This document shows positions 56,405 through 64,000 of a DNA stretch of 64,000 nt, in pieces (the first letter of the stretch is position 1; the number at the start of each line of letters is the position of its first letter). Origin of the DNA: Lithodes maja (Eukaryota; Arthropoda; Malacostraca; Decapoda; Lithodidae). The position numbers and the translations under genes are program-made. Location: the NCBI GenBank assembly GCA_037953745.1, contig JBAKBP010007118.1, positions 39,091 through 103,090 on the forward strand. Reading direction: 5' to 3'. A model generated the notes under the pieces. It was given only the letters and a program-made list of their open reading frames with translations. It did not search any database and was not told where the DNA came from.

Positions 56405-59044
56405 TTAATAATTATGTTTGACATCCAGGGAGTATTCCTGCAGCAACAAACTCCACCTGGTCAGTCGTTGGTTTTTATTTTGGAACCTATGCAAAAATTT
56501 TAAGGGGTGATGGTCAGTATACACAGTGATGGCACCAGAGGCAGATTGCACATAGACAGCAAAGTATTGAAGGGATAAAATTAATGCTAACAGCTCCTTC
56601 TCAATGACTGAATAGTTACGTTGGGCTGAATTTAATTTTTTACTGAAATAGCACACAGGATGCAATACCTCACAGTCGTCTTCCTGGAGCAACACTGCAC
56701 AAACCCCGGTATTGCTCGCATCCACTGCCAGGGAAAAAGATCTGTTAAAATCAGGAGCTCGGAGTACAGGATAATTAGATAATATATATTTGGTAGCAAT
56801 AAAGGCCTCTTCACATTCAGAGGACCACACAAACTTCACATTCTTACGGAGAAGATCTGTCAGGGGAGCTGTCAACTTTGAAAAATTTATAATGAAATGC
56901 CTATAATAGCCAATCATGCCTAGGTACCTTTGGATATGTTTCTTAGTGCTAGGAGTTGGGAATTCTAGAATAGACTCTACCTTTGCTTGAGGAGGTGCAA
57001 CCTGCCCCTGACCTACCGTATATCCCAGATACTGGACCGTACTCTTTACAAAGGTGCATTTCTTAAGATTAACCACCAGATTGGCATCAGCAAGATTTAA
57101 GAATAGCAATCTAAGTTGGTAAAGATGCTCCTCCCATGAGTGTGAAAAGATAAGAATATCATCGATGTAGACAACGCACCCAGGTACCCCTTCAGTCACC
57201 AAATTCATGAGGCGCTGGAATGTAGCTGGGGCGTTTTTCAAGCCGTAGGGCATTACGTTACAGCAGAAGGCTTGATTGTTGACTACAAAGCATGATATTT
57301 CCCTCGCTCTAGGGGTGAGAGCTACTTGCCAATATCCCTTCATCAAGTCAATCTTGCTGATATAGCTGGCTGTACCAATCTGGTCAATGCAGTCGTCGAT
57401 CCGTGGCAGTGGGTAGGTATCGTTCTTTGTGACAGCATTGACTTGCCTATAGTCCATACATAACCTATGGCTCCCGTCTGGCTTTGGCACAAGTATGACT
57501 GGACTACTCCACTGGCTTAAGGCCCTTGTGATCAGTTCGTTAGATAACATAAAGTCAAGCTCGACCTGCAGTATACTCCTGCGTTGTGGCGAGACACGGT
57601 AGGGGGATAGTTTAATGGGAGTTGCATCCCCTACATCGATGTCGTGCACGGCCAAAGAAGTGAGCCCTGGAGTATCACGGAACACACTGGGAGACTGAGA
57701 TAAAATAGAGATTAGTTGGTTCGCTTGATCAGAGGGAAGATGACATAGTTTAGATGGTAATTCCCTCCAAGCCACTGAATTATACTGAAAGTTGGATAGG
57801 CTACATGACAAGTCAAAGTCTGCATGGATACCTTCAGGCTCTGGAACAGTCTGTTGCGGGTCAGTAAGAGAACTGAAGACTTCGTCCGCACCAGGCTGTT
57901 CACAGGTCCTGACATTCACTGCCACAGTGGGAGAATCTGGAAGAGAGGAATCAGGGGACCTATGGTAGGGTTTCAACATATTTATATGGAATACTTGCGT
58001 GGGCTTTCTCCTGTCTGGGGTAGTTACTAGATAATCGGTAATGCTCACCCTCCGAATGATCTTATATGGGCCCCTGAACTTGGCAGATAAAGGTTGGCCA
58101 AAAAGGGGGAGCAGGACCAAAACCTCATCACCGGGCTTAAACTCCCTCTCACGGGCTTTTCTGTCATACCATTTCTTCATGGAGCTTTTAGCCACGGTCA
58201 AGTTTTGAGCAGCAAACTCACAGGAGGATCTCAGCCGGGTTTTGAAATCTGAAACATACTTGAGGAGGTTTTGGTTCCCCTCCTGGCCAACTAGGCTATC
58301 CTGCAATAGTTGCAAAGGACCTCTTACCTGGTGACCGAAAACTAGCTCATTAGGGGAAAAACCCAGGGATTCAGTGGGAACCTCACGAGTAGCAAATAAA
58401 AGAAAAGGTACCCCCTTATCCCACTCAACTCCGGTCTCTGTACAATACTTACGTAACATTCCCTTTAATGTCTGATGATATCGTTCAAGAACCCCTTGAC
58501 TCTCTGGGTGGTAGGTGCTAGACTTAACATGCTCGATACCCAACTCCTTCAGGGACTGCTGGAAAATGTTAGAGGTAAAATTAGTTCCTTGATCACTTTG
58601 CACCTCATGGGGGAAACCCATTCTGGTGAAGAATTTGAGCAGTTCCTTGATGACAGTTGGAGCAGAGGTAGTCCTTAAGGGTATAGCCTCTGGGTAGCGA
58701 GTTGCCATGTCCATGATAGTTAATAAATAAATGTTACCTTGGGAAGTCTTAGGCAATGGGCCTACAATGTCCACTACCACCTGAGTAAAAGGATTCTCGA
58801 AAACGGGCAAGGGCACCAGAGGATGTACAGGCACCTTCTGATTGGGTTTTCCTGTCATCTGGCAAGTGTGACACACTCTACAAAACTCCACTACATCTGC
58901 ATGCATTCCTGGCCAGTAAAAGTGGGCTCTGATTCTGTCTAGAGTTTTTCTCACACCTAGGTGTCCTGCCAATGGTATACAATGTGCCATTTCCATGATA
59001 TCTCTACGACAAGGTTTGGGACTACTACTTGATGGATGTCCCAA
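56405..59044 (-). pseudogene. pol: gypsy-3 pol: integrase, reverse transcriptase, RNase H
   Basis: An 879-residue frame that corresponds to gypsy-2 from the integrase zinc domain on. Integrase occupies residues ~15-330 (HHCC, D, D, E, GPY all present), RT ~480-690 ('KIDLMKGYWQV', YIDD), RNase H ~745-870 ('LAVDASN', 'EKELLALILSL', 'YTDHHPLKFL'). The first ~8 residues are out-of-frame artefact: a G missing from a run near 59020-59025, compared with gypsy-2, separates it from gag. The stop at 56405 follows a small frame change; the usual end is still legible in the next frame to about 56355. Confidence 0.9.
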
Positions 59045-61287
59045 GCCCCGTCATCGATTGGTCTGTGTGGCGGTCTCCATCTTCGCCACAATACTCCTCC
59101 TTTGAGGTAGAAACATTCACCACCCTCCTTCTCACATTCCTCTTCACTCACGGACCTGGCAGCTAACTCCTTGCATTCACTATCATCTCTCTGTAGCTCT
59201 ACCAGGCCACTAGGACAATTTGGAGGGGTTTCATGGTCATCGTTAGGGTCAAGATGAGCCATAAAGGTGTCAGATAAATCCACCTCAGTCACATCATCAG
59301 GCACAGTTGGAGCGTCATTCACACTCTCATCATCCCTTTCATCAACTCTTACATTCGGTACATTTCTGTCTGAGGGAACTGCTACTTGAGACATTGAACG
59401 TGTGACAGCACACACAGGGAAAACTGTTGGCATCTCCTTTTCGAGCTCACCGGTTAGTGGCTCGTTAACAGGGGAAAGTGACAAAATGGGGTCTGGTCGG
59501 ACCTTCTCACCAGCTACATCATTCCCCAAAAGGAGTGTTACCTCAGGCACAGGGATATCTTGGGACCTACACAAAGCTATGGTGGCCTCACCCTGTAGTA
59601 ACTCACATTCAATTTCGCCTTTTACCAAGTATGCATAAAACTGGCCTCCAGCACCTCTCATTACAACTGGTTCGCCAGGTGGGTACTCAGTGTAAGGATT
59701 CACCATTAGGGTGCTAGTAGAACCTGTGTCTCTCAGAATTTTTACCTCATGCATACAACCATTTAATCTCACGTTGCCAGATGAAATAAAGGGACGGTAA
59801 CTGTCCTGTACTGATGGTGAAATTATTGGCTTAACACTAGTGGGTTGCACCACACATGCTACTACACCCCTGTCTAGATGATTTACGTTAGCTGCTAGGT
59901 ACTCCTTCTGTCGGGAGTCCTGCATTAAAGGAACTTTTGGTGCTAGGTACTCCTTCTGTCGGGAGTCCTGCATTACAGGAACTTTTGGTGCTAGGTACTC
60001 CTTCTGTCGGGAGCCCTGCATTAAATTCACATATGGAATTTGAGATACGGCGGCAACTGTCTGCCCCGATCTCTCGGTTTTCTCCTTGGCCCAGCACTGA
60101 TAAGCTAGGTGGCCTTTCTTGCCACAAAAAGTACATACTTTAGGGGATACGGGAACGTTCCCTCTTTGAGCATTACTATTAGTTTGGGGCCCACCTCTGT
60201 TACCATTGCCCTGAGTCGCATTTTCAGTTGGGGGAACAATTCTATTTTGGCTAGCTGGGGAAGACGTTATAGGCTTGTGACTGGGTCTGTCAGATTTGTG
60301 ATTGGAATACTTAAAATTAGAACTAGAATTATCGTAGGGCTTCTTTCCACGAAATTTGTTGTTGAGCACGTATGTGTCAGCCATGTCAGCGGCGTCGGCA
60401 AGACAATCTACCTTTTTCCCCTTTAAATGATAGGATACAGAAGAATCAATTTTCCATAGGAAATTTTCTAACAGGACCAACTCCTTCAGATCGTTGTAGC
60501 TTGTGACTTTCTTACTCTTGACCCAATGATTGAAAGTTTTAGTCATGGTCCTGGCAAATACCTTATGGGTTTCTTCTACTTTCTTCTGGTTTTTACGGAA
60601 AGACTGCCTGTAAGCCTCAGGCTGCAATTGATAGGTTTTTAGGATAGCTTCTTTGAGATTGTCATAATCCTGCCTAACTTCTGCTACTTCTGACAAATAC
60701 GTAGCTCGAGCCTGCCCTGTCAAAACGGTTTGTAACATAAAAGGCCATTGATCTCTTGTCCACTTCATACCTCCAGCAACTTCCTCAAACAAAACAAAGA
60801 AATCCTGCACATTATCCTCAGTGAAAGGTGGAATGACACTAGTCATAGTCAATCCCAGAGGGGGAGCAATTACGGGAGCATTTGTATTGACATTTAGTTG
60901 AGCCGTTTGATATTGATATTGATAATGTTCGGTCTTTATTCTGGCTTCTTCGATATTTATTCTGGCTAGTTCTAAGCCGGTGTTTGCTTTTATTCTGGCT
61001 AGTTCTAATATTTGATCACCGGTCAAACCAGGTGGCAATTGTTCATCAAGTTGGCTAGGTTTACTCGGGATCCCACCAACTGCTCCGTCCCCCTCCCCGC
61101 CTTCTACAGGGAACAGGTGGGTTTTTATGGTCTGAGCCACCTCTACTTTAGACATGTTTGAGACAGTTAATTGGAGATGTGAGGCAAGCACTTTCAGTTC
61201 GGATTTTGACAGACAGTCAATATCAAGGGCTGTGGGTTCTGATTCTATGAAAACTCGAGCATCTTTGTCATTAATTAGTTGAGGCAT
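58957..61287 (-). CDS. gag: gypsy-3 Gag and protease, running into integrase N-terminus
   Basis: A 776-residue frame. The N-terminus is 'MPQLINDKDARVF', followed by a SAP-like helical pair ('LSKSELKVLASHLQL'), a Glu/Arg/Ile-rich coiled segment ('ELARIKANTGLELARI'), capsid-like helices (~150-330), the CCHC knuckle near 395, three 14-residue repeats, a DTG protease near 510 and 'LLLGNDVAG' near 570. The last ~20 residues ('NLVVEISWKW..') are the frameshifted start of integrase. Compared with gypsy-2, Gag is intact here. Confidence 0.88.
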   Translation of the reverse strand: MPQLINDKDARVFIESEPTALDIDCLSKSELKVLASHLQLTVSNMSKVEVAQTIKTHLFPVEGGEGDGAVGGIPSKPSQLDEQLPPGLTGDQILELARIKANTGLELARINIEEARIKTEHYQYQYQTAQLNVNTNAPVIAPPLGLTMTSVIPPFTEDNVQDFFVLFEEVAGGMKWTRDQWPFMLQTVLTGQARATYLSEVAEVRQDYDNLKEAILKTYQLQPEAYRQSFRKNQKKVEETHKVFARTMTKTFNHWVKSKKVTSYNDLKELVLLENFLWKIDSSVSYHLKGKKVDCLADAADMADTYVLNNKFRGKKPYDNSSSNFKYSNHKSDRPSHKPITSSPASQNRIVPPTENATQGNGNRGGPQTNSNAQRGNVPVSPKVCTFCGKKGHLAYQCWAKEKTERSGQTVAAVSQIPYVNLMQGSRQKEYLAPKVPVMQDSRQKEYLAPKVPLMQDSRQKEYLAANVNHLDRGVVACVVQPTSVKPIISPSVQDSYRPFISSGNVRLNGCMHEVKILRDTGSTSTLMVNPYTEYPPGEPVVMRGAGGQFYAYLVKGEIECELLQGEATIALCRSQDIPVPEVTLLLGNDVAGEKVRPDPILSLSPVNEPLTGELEKEMPTVFPVCAVTRSMSQVAVPSDRNVPNVRVDERDDESVNDAPTVPDDVTEVDLSDTFMAHLDPNDDHETPPNCPSGLVELQRDDSECKELAARSVSEEECEKEGGECFYLKGGVLWRRWRPPHRPIDDGAWDIHQVVVPNLVVEISWKWHIVYHWQDT

Positions 61288-61355
61288 GATTAATAATTGA
61301 TTTGTAAGTAGTGAAACGTTAATGAAACTGAGTGAAACTGTATGAAACGAATCCT

Positions 61356-61368
61356 GGCAAGGTCGCCA
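61356..61368 (-). promoter_or_regulatory. gypsy-3 tRNA primer-binding site
   Basis: Minus-strand TGGCGACCTTGCC close inside the 5' LTR, as in gypsy-1 and gypsy-2. Confidence 0.75.
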
Positions 61369-61374
61369 CTCTTC

Positions 61375-62901
61375 TGTTACGTATCTTGATCCTCAAGTGG
61401 TTAACTTGATGAATCTAGATAGCACAGAGATATATATTAAGGTATCAGTCAGCTGAAGGCAAAACAAAAGTAAAATCTAATACAATTATTTCCTGTTGTT
61501 GCTTCCTTTCCTTTTGGATCTTAGGACTTAGTATCCTTTGTTGACTGATACTCTTTAATTATGAAAAATACTGAAACTAATTAAAGTCATGTAGTATTTA
61601 TAAAGAATTATTATTTAACCGAAGCTTAGTAGGCTATGGTTATGAACCGAAGAAGTTATATCTAAAGAAGGACTATTAATTCTATAAAAAGTCTTGGAAG
61701 ATAAATATTAAAGTAAGAATATTTCTGTCTCTTACCCTTTTTGAAATGAATAGATAGTTTTCTTATATATGTCCTTTTATTTTTATTTAATTTAATTATT
61801 CTTGGTTCTTGTCTTACGTTAATAGTATTAATTATTATTATTATCAGGATTAATATCAAAGTCACATAAAAAGTTAGATATATATTTAATAAGTAGTTAA
61901 ATGTATTTCTTAACCACGTAACATTGAGGTTTGATTATGAGTAAATAAAGTTACAGGATCGCTTCATAGATTCGATTCAGGTCTCACTCAAATAATATGA
62001 AAAGCAAAAATAATATTTTGAAGCTAAAAGAATTTTCTTCAGCTTAGGAAATCACTATAAGTAATATTAACACAGCCATGTTAGTCTAAGGCGATATTAC
62101 TAATATGAGACAATAGCATCACCGTACTAAGCACCGTTAAGCAATGTAAGCTTAATTCAAAGAAAATGAAAGAACTCGTAAGTATTAATATAAAACAATA
62201 GTATTACTTTCATCATAACCCAATTACTTAAAGAGTTGCTTTAGTCCACAAGTTAGTCAACTAAAATAGTTAAGTACATAATAGTAGCGTTAACGTTAAT
62301 TCCCAATCAAATAGTTACGTACATAATAGTAGCGTTAACGTTAATTCCCAATCAAATAGTTAAGCACATAATAGTAGCGTTCACATTAATTCCCAATCAC
62401 ATATCTCACTAACCAATATAACGTAAGTGTTTACACCGAACACACTTAACACACATTTATGTAATCTGACTGACAGTCACAAACCCATTATAATACTTCA
62501 CCCCGTCTTCCTCCACCTGCAAGTTCACCTTCCCCAACTCCAAATGAGACTGATTTGAATGCCCACAACTCGAGTCTTATATACTAAACAATGATGGTGT
62601 AGGAACGAATCAGGAGGCGGGGGGTGGTGCCCGCTCCAATCATAGCTCCTCGAGTCGCATAACAGGTGCCTGGGTCCATTCACAGCTCCTGGCGTCGATC
62701 ATACGTCATAGCGTCGGTCATCAAGTAGTTTGCAGGGTCCCCTATGACGCACGCAGGTGTGAAGGCTTGTTTACTGGTATGCAGGCTAGCTGGGTTCCCC
62801 ACTCGCTAGTTCGCTCGCTAGTTTGCTTCGCCGCTTGGGTAGTTTGGCTCCTTCAACTCTAATTCTAACTCTTAAATTAACATACAGGGCTCCGTATGTC
62901 A
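61375..62901 (-). repeat. gypsy-3 5' LTR
   Basis: TGTTACGTATC..GTATGTCA, 1527 bp, outermost LTR of the tandem. It has one fewer copy of the 19-bp 'GTCGATCATACGTCATAGC' unit than the shared LTR. Beyond it the sequence is a short (TA)n with no polypurine tract, so the tandem ends here. Confidence 0.9.
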
Positions 62902-63552
62902 GAATATATATATATATATATTGTTATGTAATGTGAATTAAAATACTATATATAATAAATAAGTGCAATTATGATAGGGTTGATGTGAGCATTTTGGAGA
63001 GTGTCATTTGATATGTAGTGTGAGTAGAGATTGCGTCATTCAATCACATGTTCATGTCTCGTGGTGCCGAGTTTCTAGACGCTTGGGGGCAGTAGGCCTA
63101 GTGTGGTCGCCAGGCTTTGAGAACCTTCTCGATCAGTTTGCCCTATATAAGCTCGCCGTTCCCTGCCTCGGGGAACCAGACCGACTTGACCAGCTACACA
63201 CATCACATCTCTCTCTCTTGTATATAGTGATTATTATAACTTGTGAAGTGCTATATCTCTCCAGGCTACTTTCATACGATTTTAAGCAACCTGCAAGCTG
63301 ATTCCTGTGATTTGAGTGTTGAGTATATAAGGGTGTCCCTTATTATAGCCTATTGTTGATATTGTGCATTTTATTAGTTTAGGCTATCTTGTGATCAGTT
63401 AATAATTAATTATCATTGAGTTTCCTGTAAATTCATATTATTATATTATATCCTTTTGATTGCTTTTATTAATGTTATAAGTATAAAGCATTAATTAATT
63501 TGTGATTAGTTTCCAAGTTTGTGAATTTTGATCAGATTAATTTAGTTACCCC
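62902..63552 (+). other. Unassigned sequence with a promoter-like segment
   Basis: After a short (TA)n, sequence from TGTTATGTAATG (near 62921) includes CTATATAAG at about 63141-63149, followed by a small hairpin (GTTCCC..GGGGAAC) and a pyrimidine run. This could be the U3/R part of an unrelated plus-strand LTR or a host promoter. The 97-codon frame at 63008-63301 has no recognisable motif. Confidence 0.35.
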
Positions 63553-63902
63553 TTATTGTATTGCTGGTATCATTATTGTATTGCTGGTATCATTATTGTA
63601 TTGCTGGTATCATTATTGTATTGCTGGTATCATTATTGTATTGCTGGTATCATTATTGTATTGCTGGTATCATTATTGTATTGCTGGTATCATTATTGTA
63701 TTGCTGGTATCATTATTGTATTGCTGGTATCATTATTGCATTGCTGGTATCATTATTGCATTGCTGGTATCATTATTGTATTGCTGGTATCATTATTGTA
63801 TTGCTGGTATCATTATTGTATTGCTGGTATCATTATTGTATTGCTGGTATCATTATTGTATTGCTGGTATCATTATTGTATTGCTGGTATCATTATTGTA
63901 TT
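63553..63902 (+). repeat. 20-bp minisatellite, about 17.5 copies
   Basis: The unit is ATTGTATTGCTGGTATCATT; two adjacent units near 63738-63760 carry a T-to-C change. Since 20 is not a multiple of three, all three plus frames share the same 20-residue repeat, which shows that none is a gene. Confidence 0.95.
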
Positions 63903-64000
63903 TTTCAGAAAGAATATTTTCTCAAGTTTAAATAGTTGTATTAATTACTTGTATTGCTTTCATTAATATTGTGTGGATTCCCTTAAGTTATTAAACATAT

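Larger units (their letters stand above)
55383..61374 (-). mobile_element. Ty3/gypsy-type gypsy-3 interior (Gmr1-like order), full length with LTRs 53838-62901
   Basis: With its LTRs the element is about 9.06 kb. It has primer site, gag, protease, integrase, RT, RNase H, 3' non-coding region and polypurine tract. The two LTRs differ by roughly 0.8 percent by eye, so insertion is recent. It is disabled by a one-base deletion near 59025 and by a frame change near the end of RNase H. Confidence 0.9.

Noticed and set aside
63521..63966. Three hydrophobic frames of 124-136 residues with 20-residue repeats
   Set aside because: All three frames encode the same repeat because the unit is 20 bp; no start context or non-repeat domain.

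Overview
The window looks like a repeat-dense animal genome, most likely an arthropod and plausibly a decapod crustacean. That placement is inference: it rests on an AT-rich background full of microsatellites, CR1-, RTE- and Jockey-like LINEs, a DIRS-like element (a family reported as widespread in decapods) and tRNA-derived SINEs. Nothing bacterial or viral-genomic is seen. Only two stretches look like host coding exons (24781-25636 and 26164-26252); almost everything else is transposable-element sequence at different ages.

Layout. 1-8360 (minus strand): a decayed Ty3/gypsy element with the usual RT-RNaseH-integrase order, its 3' part cut by a 5'-truncated CR1-like LINE. 7763-11725: no recognisable gene; a possible TTAA-flanked MITE, a (TA)n/(GA)n microsatellite and a 105-bp tandem repeat. 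11726-12212: a 487-bp element with 76-bp perfect terminal inverted repeats. 12213-19875: a 7.66-kb DIRS-like tyrosine-recombinase retroelement (coding strand minus) with 38-bp inverted termini, whose presumed coding part is very T-poor on the plus strand and whose RT has lost catalytic aspartates. 19876-23380: a CR1-like LINE (plus), nearly complete from its ORF1 tail to its 3' repeats. 23381-31888: a segment bounded by two identical, inverted 151-bp arms; it holds a piggyBac-type MITE, an 11 x 30-bp minisatellite, the two host exons, and an RTE-like LINE split by a four-unit 315-bp tandem array carrying tRNA-like sequences. 31889-39900: LINE fragments, a SINE-like piece, a Tigger-like hairpin MITE, and two more copies of the RTE-like LINE, one of them split by a Jockey-like LINE with an 11-bp target duplication.

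39901-62901 is a block of three Ty3/gypsy-type elements, all minus strand. All of them place integrase BEFORE reverse transcriptase (gag-protease-IN-RT-RNaseH), the Ty1/copia-like order known in the Gmr1 group. Gypsy-1 has two 1.8-kb LTRs, but its two outer flanks belong to unrelated sequences, so it is a recombination (or assembly) chimera. Gypsy-2 and gypsy-3 are nearly identical and share one LTR in a tandem LTR-internal-LTR-internal arrangement; each carries different disabling changes. All three use the same kind of primer-binding site. The window ends in unassigned sequence and a 20-bp x 17.5 tandem repeat.

The strongest leads are the Gmr1-like domain order in an apparent arthropod, the A-depleted DIRS-like element with its adjoining terminus-derived short element, the chimeric gypsy-1 flanks, and the 151-bp inverted arms around host exons. 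No search or alignment program was run; family calls are from motifs read by eye.
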